This document shows, one piece after another, positions 9,285 to 17,600 of a stretch of DNA of 64,000 nucleotides (position 1 is the first letter of the stretch; every line of letters begins with the position of its first letter). This DNA comes from CAZCAC01 sp964496575 (GTDB lineage: Bacteria; Planctomycetota; UBA1135; GCA-002686595). The notes beneath the pieces were generated by a model. That model was not told where the DNA came from. It did not search any database and worked only from the letters and a program-made list of their open reading frames with translations. The stretch is from assembly GCA_964496575.1 (NCBI GenBank), contig CAZCAC010000039.1, forward strand, positions 4,464 through 68,463, written 5' to 3'. The translations under genes and the position numbers were made by a program.

Positions 9285-10073
9285 ATGGCCCGCCGCGCGT
9301 TGGTGACCGGTGCCTCGTCGGGGATCGGTGAAGCTACGGCTCGCCTGCTCGCCTCGCGCGGCTATCGACTCGCTCTGCTGGCCCGCAGCCAGAGCAAGCT
9401 CGAAGCGCTGCTCGAAGAGCTCCCTGGCGAAGGGCACGTGTCGCTCGGTTGTGACCTGTGTGACTGGTCGGCGATCGACGCGGCGATCGAGCGACTCTCC
9501 GAGGACATCGACGGTCTGGATCTCCTGGTCAACAACGCCGGCATCGGCTACCGCGTCGAGGTCGCCGAACACGAGCCCGAGTTGCTCGAGCGACTCTTCG
9601 ACACCAACGTGCTCGGACTGATGCACGTGTGCACGAGAGCACTGCCCTTGCTGCGGCGAGGGACGGCTCCGGTGGTGATCAACGTCTCCTCCGTGATCGG
9701 CCGCCGCGGGATTCCCGGGATGGTCGCCTACTCGGCGAGCAAGGCCGCGGTGTGTTCCCTGGGCGAGGGGTTGCGCATCGAGTGGGCCCCACACGACATC
9801 GCCGTCTGTACGATCAACCCGGCGCTGACCGCCACGAGCTTCTTCGACAACCAGCCCAACCCGGCCGGCCTCCCCGATCCCGATTTCGCCGGGGCCCAGA
9901 GTCCCGAGGAGGTGGCCGAGGAAATCCTCTCGCTCGACCGGGCTCCGAAGTCGGAGCGAATGATGCGGTGGAAGTGGCGGGTGCTGTCGATCCTGTCGCA
10001 GGTGACTCCCCGGCTCAGCGACCGACTGCTGGTGCGATTCCTCGGCGGGACGTGGCGCGCTCCACGCCGGTGA
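9285..10073 (+). CDS. Short-chain dehydrogenase/reductase (SDR family)
   Basis: 262 residues, classical SDR length. The nucleotide-binding TGASSGIG motif lies at residues 8-15, NNAG near 83-86, and the catalytic triad is the Ser of NVSSVIGRR plus YSASK (Tyr-x-x-x-Lys). LALLARSQSKLEAL with Arg after the second strand suggests NADP(H) preference. The C-terminus carries RWKWRVLSILSQ, as in YqjQ/DltE-like SDRs that associate loosely with membranes. The substrate cannot be deduced. It converges with the MshEN-like gene, whose stop is 10 bp away. Confidence 0.88.
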   Translation: MARRALVTGASSGIGEATARLLASRGYRLALLARSQSKLEALLEELPGEGHVSLGCDLCDWSAIDAAIERLSEDIDGLDLLVNNAGIGYRVEVAEHEPELLERLFDTNVLGLMHVCTRALPLLRRGTAPVVINVSSVIGRRGIPGMVAYSASKAAVCSLGEGLRIEWAPHDIAVCTINPALTATSFFDNQPNPAGLPDPDFAGAQSPEEVAEEILSLDRAPKSERMMRWKWRVLSILSQVTPRLSDRLLVRFLGGTWRAPRR

Positions 10074-10083
10074 GCGCGCTCGA

Positions 10084-10695
10084 TCAGCTCTCCGCTTCTT
10101 CCGGCAGTACGGGCTTCTCGGATGCTCCCGGCTGTGCCGGCTCCTCGAATTCGAGCTCACTCAGAACCGCCGCATCGGCCTCGTCGAAGAAGTTCGACCA
10201 CTCGCCGTCGTCCTCGAGCTCTTCCGGCTCGTCGCCGGGAAGGGCGGAGTTCGGGTTGAAGTTGTTGTCGATCCACCGGCGGTTGCTCTGGACCGTTCCG
10301 ACGACCGGGAGGATCAGGAGGTCGGTCTCCGCGGCCATCATGCCCAGGACCTCGGCCGGGACGACGGCCGGCATGCAGATGGTGAGGACTTGGCCGTGGC
10401 GGCAGAGGGGCACCAGCCCATTCTCGACCAGGAACGTCAGGTCCAGGTCGCGCTGCGCCGACGGGTCCGGCTCGGCCATGTCTACGGTGAGGAAGGGCAG
10501 CCCGTACAGCTCACAGACGATCCGCGAGAGCTCCCAGTCCGATACGAGGTTCGCCCCGACCAGGGCCTCGGGGAACGGCAGCCCGCCGTGAGCCCCCATG
10601 CTGAGGGCATCCTGGACGGCCTGAGCCTCGACCAGCTCTCGCTCGACCAGCACCTCGGCGAGGCGTTGATATCCAAGTCGTTGGTTGTTGATCAT
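10084..10695 (-). CDS. Stand-alone MshEN/GspE N-terminal domain protein
   Basis: 203 residues if translation starts at ATG 10695 (MINNQRLGYQRLAEVLVE). An upstream ATG at 10767 adds a basic low-complexity lead and is less likely. Residues 1-70 show two R-L-x-x-x-L-V-type repeats ending in ELYGLPFLTV, the pattern of the MshEN domain at the N-terminus of type II secretion and type IV pilus ATPases, which in several proteins binds c-di-GMP. The rest of the GspE-like N-domain follows to about 150, then an acidic tail. There is no ATPase domain, so it would act as a ligand sensor or adaptor. No pilus or secretion ATPase lies nearby. Confidence 0.7.
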   Translation of the reverse strand: MINNQRLGYQRLAEVLVERELVEAQAVQDALSMGAHGGLPFPEALVGANLVSDWELSRIVCELYGLPFLTVDMAEPDPSAQRDLDLTFLVENGLVPLCRHGQVLTICMPAVVPAEVLGMMAAETDLLILPVVGTVQSNRRWIDNNFNPNSALPGDEPEELEDDGEWSNFFDEADAAVLSELEFEEPAQPGASEKPVLPEEAES

Positions 10696-10898
10696 CCGGC
10701 GACGGGGTCCGCGACACCTCTGGCCCGGCTGGGCGGGCTGGGTGGCCGTGGGACGGGAATCCTCCATGCCCCCTATCGGGTAATCGCGGGCTCCCGCTGG
10801 AGGGGACCACGGGGAAGTCCCGACTCCGGCCGAAGGCCGTGAGGGGAGTGTATCCCCTTGCGCAGCAGTAGCTTAGGGCCCGCATTGGGCCCCTTCGC

Positions 10899-13391
10899 TC
10901 AGACGTCCAGGTTCGTCGCCTCCAGGGCGTGCCGCTCGATGTACTCGCGGCGCTGCTCCACGCCGTCGCTCATCAGCACGGTGAAGATCTGGTCGGCGGT
11001 CACGGCGTCCTCCAGCTCGACCCGGTAGAGGCTTCGCACCTTCGGGTCCATCGTCGATTCCCAGAGCTGTTCGGCGTCCATCTCGCCCAGACCCTTGTAG
11101 CGCTGGACCTCGACCTCCCCCTGAGCGCGCTGGCGGATCGCTCCGCCCAGCTCACGCAGCTTGGTACACACCTGCGTCTCCTTCCCGGCGGAGACTTCCC
11201 ACTGCCCACCCCCGCGGAAGCGCAGCCCGTGCTCGGCGATGGCGGTGAGCCTACGGTGCAGCCGCGCGTGGTGATCGATGTGGCTGGCGACCACGTGCGC
11301 CTTCTCTGGCGACACCTCGGCGTCCTCTCCGCTGGTGACGACCAGCTCGTCGACTCCCAGGCGCGCCTTCTGCAGCTCGAGGAAGTCGTTCAGCTCCTGG
11401 TGGGAATCGAAGAACGAGTCGACTCCACTCACCTGTGCCCAGTGCGCGGGGATCTTCTCGCCGTCCCAGCTGGTGATGACCTCATCCGCGGGGAAGCCGA
11501 GATCCCTCCGCACCAGCTTCGGCACCAGGTTCTCCAGCTTGCCCAGGTCCTCGGAGATCGCCTTCAGGTCGGCGCCGGTCCAGGCCCTGTCCGCGGTCAG
11601 GTCCTTCAGCGTGACGGAAGCCACGCCCAGCTCGGTCAGGTACTCCTTCAGGTCCCCGTCGGTGATGATGTACTTCTCCTGCTTCTTCCGCTTGACCTTG
11701 TACAGCGGAGGCTGAGCGATGTAGAGCCGCCCCGCGTCGATCAACTGGGGCATGTGCCGGAAGAAGAAGGTGAGCAGCAGCGTGCGGATGTGCGATCCGT
11801 CCACATCCGCGTCGGTCATGATGATCGTCTTGCCGTAGCGGAGCTTCTCGATGTCGAACTCCTCCGCTATGCCGCAGCCCAGCGCGGAGATGATCAGCTG
11901 GATCTCCGAATGGCTCAGCATCTTGTCCAGCCGGGCCTTCTCCACGTTCAGGATCTTCCCCTTCAGCGGCAAGATGGCCTGGTTGCGCCGGTCGCGACCC
12001 ATCTTCGCCGAACCACCGGCGGAATCGCCCTCGACCAGGAAGATCTCGGACTCGGCGAGATCCTGACTCTGACAGTCCGCGAGCTTGCCCGGCAAGTTGC
12101 CGCTGGCCAGCGCGGACTTGCGTCGCACCAGCTCGCGCGCCTTGCGCGCCGCTTCCCGCGCCTGCATGGCGCGGAGGGCCTTGTTGATGATCGTCTTGGC
12201 GACCTGGTTGTGCTCTTCGAGGTAGGTCCCGAACAGTTCCCCCACTACCGACTCGACGATCCCCTGAACCTCGCGGTTCCCCAGCTTGTCCTTGGTCTGA
12301 CCCTCGAACTGCGGATCGGGGACCTTCACCGACAGGATCGCACTGAGTCCTTCGCGGAAGTCGTCACCCGAAGGCGCCTTCTTGTCGTCTTTGAACAGCT
12401 TCTCCTGCTTCGCGTAGTTGTTGAGCGTCCGCGTCAGTCCCGCGCGCAATCCGGCCAGGTGTGTACCACCGCCCTGCGTGTTGATGTTGTTCGCGAAGGT
12501 GAACACCTTCTCCTGATACGAGTCGGTGTACTGCAGGGCCACCTCGATCTCGTACTCCTTGTCTTCCGCCTCGGTGCTGCCGATCGTCTTGACGAAGTGG
12601 ATGATCTCATCGTGCAGCGTGTTCCTGCTGATATTGATGTTCTCCACAAATGTCAGCAACCCGTTGGGAAAGCGGAGGTGCTCTTCGAAACCGGTCCGCT
12701 CGTCGATCACGTCGATGGTGACTCCGCGCGTACCCATCAGGTAGGCCAGCTCGCGCAGTCGCTTGGTGACGATCTCCAGATCGAACTCGGTGGTCGTGAA
12801 GATCTCCGGATCCGGCTTGAAGCGAATCTGCGTTCCGGTCGTCTCCGAGTCACCGACGACGGTGAGGTCCTCGGTCTTGGCCCCGCGGGAGAAGCGCATC
12901 TGGTAGCGCTTGCCGTCCTGGTCGACGGTCACCTCGAGCCACTCGGCGAGCGCGTTGACGCACGAAACACCCACGCCGTGCAGACCACCGGAGACCTTGT
13001 AGGCTCCGTGATTGAACTTCCCTCCGGCGTGCAGCTTGGTGAGCACCACTTCGACCGCCGGCTTTCCCTCCGCCGGCATCATGCCGACCGGTATGCCCCA
13101 GCCGTCGTCGCGGACCTCGCAAGAACCGTCCTCGTGAAGGATGACGGTGCAGAGGGATGCCCGTCCCGCCAACGCCTCGTCCATGGCGTTGTCCACCACT
13201 TCCCAGATCAGGTGATGCAATCCCCGGACATCGGTGTCCCCGATGTACATCGCGGGACGCATGCGCACCGGCTCGAGACCCTCGAGCACCTGGATCGAAT
13301 CCGCACCGTACTGCTCCTCGCCGTTGGTCGGTTGGACCTCACCCACCGGCTCCGGCCGGAGCTTCGTCTTCTTCTCTTCGGTCATCTTCAA
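10899..13391 (-). CDS. gyrB: DNA gyrase subunit B
   Basis: 830 residues. GyrB is the ATPase and TOPRIM subunit that with GyrA introduces negative supercoils. The GHKL ATPase region holds RMRPAMYIGDTDVRGLHH, the catalytic-Glu segment EVVDNAMDEALAG and SGGLHGVGVSCVNAL. TOPRIM motifs are EGDSAGGSAK, PLKGKILNVEKA and TDADVDGSHI. A roughly 170-residue insert lies between TOPRIM and the C-terminal QRYKGLGEMDAEQLWE, as in Gram-negative GyrB. It is translationally coupled to the dciA-like gene (ATGA overlap), and gyrA is 35 kb away on the other strand. Confidence 0.97.
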   Translation of the reverse strand: MKMTEEKKTKLRPEPVGEVQPTNGEEQYGADSIQVLEGLEPVRMRPAMYIGDTDVRGLHHLIWEVVDNAMDEALAGRASLCTVILHEDGSCEVRDDGWGIPVGMMPAEGKPAVEVVLTKLHAGGKFNHGAYKVSGGLHGVGVSCVNALAEWLEVTVDQDGKRYQMRFSRGAKTEDLTVVGDSETTGTQIRFKPDPEIFTTTEFDLEIVTKRLRELAYLMGTRGVTIDVIDERTGFEEHLRFPNGLLTFVENINISRNTLHDEIIHFVKTIGSTEAEDKEYEIEVALQYTDSYQEKVFTFANNINTQGGGTHLAGLRAGLTRTLNNYAKQEKLFKDDKKAPSGDDFREGLSAILSVKVPDPQFEGQTKDKLGNREVQGIVESVVGELFGTYLEEHNQVAKTIINKALRAMQAREAARKARELVRRKSALASGNLPGKLADCQSQDLAESEIFLVEGDSAGGSAKMGRDRRNQAILPLKGKILNVEKARLDKMLSHSEIQLIISALGCGIAEEFDIEKLRYGKTIIMTDADVDGSHIRTLLLTFFFRHMPQLIDAGRLYIAQPPLYKVKRKKQEKYIITDGDLKEYLTELGVASVTLKDLTADRAWTGADLKAISEDLGKLENLVPKLVRRDLGFPADEVITSWDGEKIPAHWAQVSGVDSFFDSHQELNDFLELQKARLGVDELVVTSGEDAEVSPEKAHVVASHIDHHARLHRRLTAIAEHGLRFRGGGQWEVSAGKETQVCTKLRELGGAIRQRAQGEVEVQRYKGLGEMDAEQLWESTMDPKVRSLYRVELEDAVTADQIFTVLMSDGVEQRREYIERHALEATNLDV

Positions 13392-13714
13392 CGCTTGAGC
13401 CGGAAGCTAACCTTCCGGATTCGTTCTTCACCAAGCCGTCGATTGGCTTCCTGCCGGTACTGTTCGGCGGTGAAGTTCTGCAGTTCGTGGAGGTGTACGG
13501 AGGACTCGACTTCCACGGTCAGGTCTCCGAAGTGTAGGCGTACTGGTCTGGCGTGTCTGGCCGCGCGTTCGCCGAGGGCGTCGTTCCAGGCCTGGTAGAC
13601 CCTGGCGTTCCTCAGGCGTCCGCCCAGGCCACTGTCGCGGAGATAGCGCCTCATAGCGTCGCGGAGCGGCACCGGGCCGCGGCGAATATCGCGCTCCTCC
13701 GCCACGACCATCAC
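13388..13714 (-). CDS. DUF721 / DciA-like replication protein
   Basis: 108 residues. DUF721 proteins include DciA, which recruits or loads the replicative helicase in bacteria without DnaC or DnaI. The core pattern is visible: LRDAMRRYLRDSGLGGRL, then VYQAWNDALGERAARHARPV and a beta strand DLTVEVESSVHLHELQNF. It overlaps dnaN and gyrB by 4 bp on each side and occupies the place recF usually takes in dnaN-recF-gyrB operons. Function is inferred from family and position. Confidence 0.8.
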   Translation of the reverse strand: MMVVAEERDIRRGPVPLRDAMRRYLRDSGLGGRLRNARVYQAWNDALGERAARHARPVRLHFGDLTVEVESSVHLHELQNFTAEQYRQEANRRLGEERIRKVSFRLKR

Positions 13715-14811
13715 GTGTCGATCGTGATTGGCATCACGACGTAGACGTGGTTATCACCCAGGCAGAACTTGCCGGGGCTGGAGCGGTCGTTGAATTCCAG
13801 GCGGATCGAGTCCGTCTCGCAGTGCTTGATCCCATCGAGAACGTAGTCGGGATTGAAGGCGATCGCCGAGTCCTTCCCGGAGTACTCGACCTCCATGTGC
13901 GCCGTGGCTTCCCCCCGGCCAGCGGAGCGCCCGAAGAGCTCGAGCTCCCCTCGAGACAGCTTGAGTTTCACCGCTCGGGCCTCTTCTCCGGTGACGTTGG
14001 CCACCAGGCGCAGCTTCCGGCCCAGCATCTCGGTATTGGCCTCCATCGTGTTCTGGGTCGAGGCGGGGACCACTGCGTCGTACTTGGGGTACTCACCATC
14101 GATCAGCCTGGCGAACACCTCCGCCGTGCTGGTCTTCATCCCCATCTGATTCTCCCGGAAGTGGAGCTCGACGTTCTCCAGCGGGTCCGTGATGACCCGG
14201 CAGAAGAGCTGAACTCCCTTGGTCGGCACGATCGAGGGGCTGATGTCGTCGTCGACGCCTTCCACGACCGAGCTGGACAGGGCCAGCCGGCGCCCGTCGG
14301 TGGCGATCATCTGCAGCTGGTTCTCGGCCACGGTGATCATCACCCCGTGCATCGCATACCGCCCCGCTTCCCGGGCCGCGGCAAAGGCGGTGTTCCCGAC
14401 GAGCTTGGTGAAGGTCCCTCCCTGTACGGAGAGGGTCCCGTCATCGTCGAAGCGAGAGAGGACCGGGAACTCGTCGGGATCGATCGTCACCAGTTCGCAG
14501 GAGTCCGCTCCACCACGGATGGTGCAGGTCCCCTCTTCGGTCTCGAAGGTCACCGTCTCGCTGGAGAGATCGCGGATGAAATCGAGGGTGACGCGGGCGG
14601 GAATGACACTCAATCCCGGCTCACTGACCTTCACGTCGGTGATCGAGTACCGGACACCGACTTCGAGGTCCGTGCCGACGAGTTCGAGGGCATCGTCCGT
14701 CGCGACGAAGCAGACATTCTCCAGCACGGGCTTGGGGCTCCGGGCCGGGATCACGTTGTTGACGATCGACAACCCTTCGCGCAGTTTCTCGCGATCACAG
14801 AGGATCTTCAT
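13711..14811 (-). CDS. dnaN: DNA polymerase III beta sliding clamp
   Basis: 366 residues from ATG 14811 (MKILCDREKLREGLSIVNNV). A start 36 bp upstream is possible, but the chosen Met fits all DnaN proteins. Three clamp domains of about 120 residues each are present, with LPVLxR-like EFPVLSRF at the end of the first and a C-terminal DNHVYVVMPITI matching the conserved clamp end. The ring encircles DNA and tethers polymerase III. The candidate origin lies upstream toward dnaA. Its stop overlaps the dciA-like start. Confidence 0.96.
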   Translation of the reverse strand: MKILCDREKLREGLSIVNNVIPARSPKPVLENVCFVATDDALELVGTDLEVGVRYSITDVKVSEPGLSVIPARVTLDFIRDLSSETVTFETEEGTCTIRGGADSCELVTIDPDEFPVLSRFDDDGTLSVQGGTFTKLVGNTAFAAAREAGRYAMHGVMITVAENQLQMIATDGRRLALSSSVVEGVDDDISPSIVPTKGVQLFCRVITDPLENVELHFRENQMGMKTSTAEVFARLIDGEYPKYDAVVPASTQNTMEANTEMLGRKLRLVANVTGEEARAVKLKLSRGELELFGRSAGRGEATAHMEVEYSGKDSAIAFNPDYVLDGIKHCETDSIRLEFNDRSSPGKFCLGDNHVYVVMPITIDT

Positions 14812-15201
14812 GGGGGTTTCGTGCCTTCCGGGGTTTCTTGAGGACACCGCGGGGTTTCTCGAGGACGCGGGTCTTCCTCTCCACCAGGGTTAAAAGAACA
14901 GTCTTCTTAATAAGGGGGGTCGCAAATTGTGGAGGGTCACAGGGTCGACGGCCGCAAGGTACTTGCGATTCGGAGCTTGCGGTCGAGCGAGTGGTGTTGG
15001 CGAAAGAGACCCGTCGGTGGAGAAGTGGGCAGTGGAGGGTAGGTTCTACACGTCTGTCCAGAACGCTCGGAACCTGCCTCCGAGGACGGTGGAAACCGGC
15101 TCCACTATCCACGCTCGTCGGGGTTGTATGCACAGCCTGCCAAAGAGGTTTTCCACGGGTTGTCCAGAGCCCGGGAGGTCCCGCGGACGCTGGGAGAGAC
15201 C

Positions 15202-15222
15202 CCTCCGGGAGCCTCCCGGAGG
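15202..15222. terminator. Hairpin downstream of dnaA
   Basis: Perfect 9-bp inverted repeat CCTCCGGGA / TCCCGGAGG with a 3-nt loop, about 240 bp past the dnaA stop on the minus strand. There is no T tract, so it may be a weak terminator or an origin structure. Confidence 0.35.
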
Positions 15223-15338
15223 TCCCCCATAGAGTAGGCGAAACGCCCCTGGAAGTACATCGGGGGACGCTCACAGATGGCCCGTGAAACGAGCCGTGAG
15301 ACCGCGACGAACGCGGCCGGCAGCCCTCTGGGGCGAAG

Positions 15339-15347
15339 TTATCCACA
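15339..15347 (+). promoter_or_regulatory. DnaA box (perfect 9-mer)
   Basis: TTATCCACA matches the E. coli DnaA-box consensus at all nine positions. It lies in the dnaA-dnaN spacer, 116 bp beyond the dnaA stop, and is the strongest single indication that this spacer binds DnaA. Confidence 0.7.
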
Positions 15348-15462
15348 CGGGGCGAATCGCCACTCTCGCGGCGTCGTCCGGGAGGCGGGACGGCCCTCCC
15401 CCGGGAAGCGCTGCTCCCGCGGGCGGAACGAGGTACGGGCCGCCGGAAGAGGGGGGCGCTGC

Positions 15463-17028
15463 TCAGAGAGGAGCCCCCTGGAGTTCACCCAGGAAGTCGG
15501 CCAGGAGCCTCTTCAGGGTCGGATCCTTGTCGATCAGCTTGGTGATCTTGTCGACCGCGTAGAGCACGGTCGAGTGGTCCCTGCCGCCGAAGAAGCCCCC
15601 GATCTCCTCCAGGGAGTGTCTGGTTATCCGACGGGCCAGGAACATGGCGACCTGCCGCGGGAAGGCGATCTGGTTGGAGCGCTTCTTGGACTGCAGATCG
15701 GAGAGCTTGACCGCGTAGTGGTTGGTCACCACCTGGATGATGTCATCCATCGACGGCTGACCGCGGCGCTTGATGAAGATGTCGCTGAGGACTTCACGGG
15801 CGAAGTCGGCGGTGATCGCCTGCCCGGTGACGTTGGAGAAGCTGTAGAGCTTGTTGACCGCGCCCTCGAGCTCCCGGATGTTGGTATCCACCCGCTCGGC
15901 GATGATCTGGGCCACGCCGTCGGGCAGCTCGTTGCCACGCTCACGACCCTTGCGCTTGAGGATGGCCATGCGCGTCTCGTAGCAGGGCGGCTCGATCTCC
16001 GTCACGAGCCCCCACTTGAATCGAGAGACGAGCCGGTCTTGCAGGGTGGGGATCTCCTTGGGCGGAGAATCGGAAGAGAGGACGATCTGCTTGCCGGCGT
16101 TGTAGAGGGAGTTGAAGGTGTGGAAGAACTCCTCCTGGGTCCGTTCCTTGTTGGCCAGCAAGTGGATGTCATCGACGACCAGGACGTCGACGTTGCGGTA
16201 CTTCGTACGGAACTTCTGCAAGTCCCCGTTCTCCAGCGCGCTGATGAAGTGGTTGACGAACGTCTCGCAGGAGAGGAAGAGAATCCGGATGTCCTGCCAG
16301 TTCTCCAGCAACGCGAAGCAGATCGACTGCAAGAGGTGGGTCTTGCCGAGGCCGACGTTGCCGTGCAGGAACAACGGGTTGTAGGCGTTGCCCGGGGTCT
16401 CGGCGGTGCCGAGTGACACGGCGTGACTGAAGCGGTTGCACGGACCGACGACGAAGTTCTCGAAGGTGTACTTGGGGTTCAGCCCGATGTCGCTTCCGCG
16501 CACTAGGCCGTCACTGGTCAGATCGCTCAGACCGCGAGAGGAGGTGAGGAAGCGGGGACGCCCGTTGTTCCCCCTGCCGTCGGTCTCCGCATCGGTCTCC
16601 GCTTCGCCCGTACCATTGCCCATTCCTCGAGCGCCTCTGGGGCTCTCCCCGTCGCGCTCCTCGTCGGCGCCATTGGTCGAAGCCGCGATGGTCAACTCGG
16701 GATCGACGCGGAACTCCAGCCGCAGGTTCTTCTGCAGCACGTGCGCGATCGAGTCCTCGATCACCTTGCTGTAGTAGTTGCGCAGCCAGTCGCGCGAGAA
16801 GCCGTTCTGGACGGCGATGCAGAGCGAGTCGTCCTCGATCGAGACGAGGTCGGCTCGACGGAACCAGGTCTCGTACTGCTCCGGCTGCACCCTCTCCCGG
16901 ATCGACGACCGGAGGCGGCTCCAGACGGCGGAGAGCTGCGCAGCTTCGGCACCGGACGGGGCCGCGGGCTTGTCGACAGCTTCCAGGTCCTCTGACGCTG
17001 GTGTGTGTTCGGCCTCGGTATCGGGCAT
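15463..17028 (-). CDS. dnaA: Chromosomal replication initiator DnaA
   Basis: 521 residues from ATG 17028; further upstream the open frame is Ser/Pro-rich and unlike DnaA. Domain I (about 30-105) has the QYETWFRR segment. A Gly/Asp-rich linker (115-160) is domain II. The AAA+ domain carries Walker A GNVGLGKT (223-230) and Walker B VVDDIH (284-289). Domain IV ends with the signature GGRDHSTVLYA, which reads the DnaA box. It binds origin boxes and opens the duplex. The stop faces the candidate origin; the 572 bp upstream contain no gene. Confidence 0.97.
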   Translation of the reverse strand: MPDTEAEHTPASEDLEAVDKPAAPSGAEAAQLSAVWSRLRSSIRERVQPEQYETWFRRADLVSIEDDSLCIAVQNGFSRDWLRNYYSKVIEDSIAHVLQKNLRLEFRVDPELTIAASTNGADEERDGESPRGARGMGNGTGEAETDAETDGRGNNGRPRFLTSSRGLSDLTSDGLVRGSDIGLNPKYTFENFVVGPCNRFSHAVSLGTAETPGNAYNPLFLHGNVGLGKTHLLQSICFALLENWQDIRILFLSCETFVNHFISALENGDLQKFRTKYRNVDVLVVDDIHLLANKERTQEEFFHTFNSLYNAGKQIVLSSDSPPKEIPTLQDRLVSRFKWGLVTEIEPPCYETRMAILKRKGRERGNELPDGVAQIIAERVDTNIRELEGAVNKLYSFSNVTGQAITADFAREVLSDIFIKRRGQPSMDDIIQVVTNHYAVKLSDLQSKKRSNQIAFPRQVAMFLARRITRHSLEEIGGFFGGRDHSTVLYAVDKITKLIDKDPTLKRLLADFLGELQGAPL

Positions 17029-17600
17029 GCTCACTTGAACCTGGGACGCGGTAGCATCAGTCGGCTGGAGAGACGGGAACGACGAAGAGATGAGGAACTG
17101 CCCTCGATCGATGGAGGGCTGCACGGACGGACCAATGCCGAGGGAGAGACACGAAGGAGAACAAGAGCCGATCGAATGGGGTAGACGCCGTAGCTTCCGC
17201 GGATGACTGTCACCGGACGGACCCGCCTCGCTGACCGAGCTTCCCGCGCCGATGGCCAACCAGGGGTTCGGCGCGGGACGACTAATCTGGCGCTGGCGCT
17301 GAAGCGGCCTCTCGTGGGCGACGTCCTTCTCGCATTCTCATGAGCAACCCGCTCAGCCATCCGCGGCCACGGAGTGACGAGCACGGTGATGGCGGGCGAA
17401 GGAGGTGACGCGCTGGAAACCGAGAGGACATGAATGGTGGGCCGAGGGGCGCGCTGGAGAAGCCGGTGCAAGAAGCCGATGGCCGGTTGCGGTGAGGTCT
17501 CGGGCTACGGGGACATTAGAAACGCACCCCCTCGATCGGTCAACGAAAGCGCGCCAAACTCTTGGCGTGCTGTTCGCAAACGAGAAGCGGCGCGGGTCGC
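17029..17600. other. 572-bp non-coding region upstream of dnaA
   Basis: I see no credible gene on either strand. rpmH, which often lies here, was specifically looked for and not found. The region should hold the dnaA promoter on the minus strand, but no clear -35/-10 pair stands out. Short open frames here are Arg/Ser/Pro-rich, as expected by chance in GC-rich DNA. Confidence 0.5.

Larger units (their letters stand above)
14812..15462. other. Candidate replication origin between dnaA and dnaN
   Basis: A 651-bp spacer without a believable gene. It holds one perfect DnaA box TTATCCACA (15339-15347), degenerate boxes CTATCCACG (15105-15113), TTTTCCACG (15149-15157) and TTGTCCAGA (15160-15168), and an AT-rich patch in otherwise GC-rich DNA (about 14889-14912, next to dnaN) that could be the unwinding element. 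Bacterial origins commonly lie beside dnaA, between dnaA and dnaN in many lineages. Assignment as oriC is inference; strand skew was not computed. Confidence 0.55.

Noticed and set aside
10929..13598. An 889-codon plus-strand open frame antisense to gyrB
   Set aside because: It is a codon-structure shadow of gyrB; no recognisable motif.
17029..17600. rpmH or rnpA upstream of dnaA
   Set aside because: All frames were read for the short Lys/Arg-rich L34 pattern; none matches.
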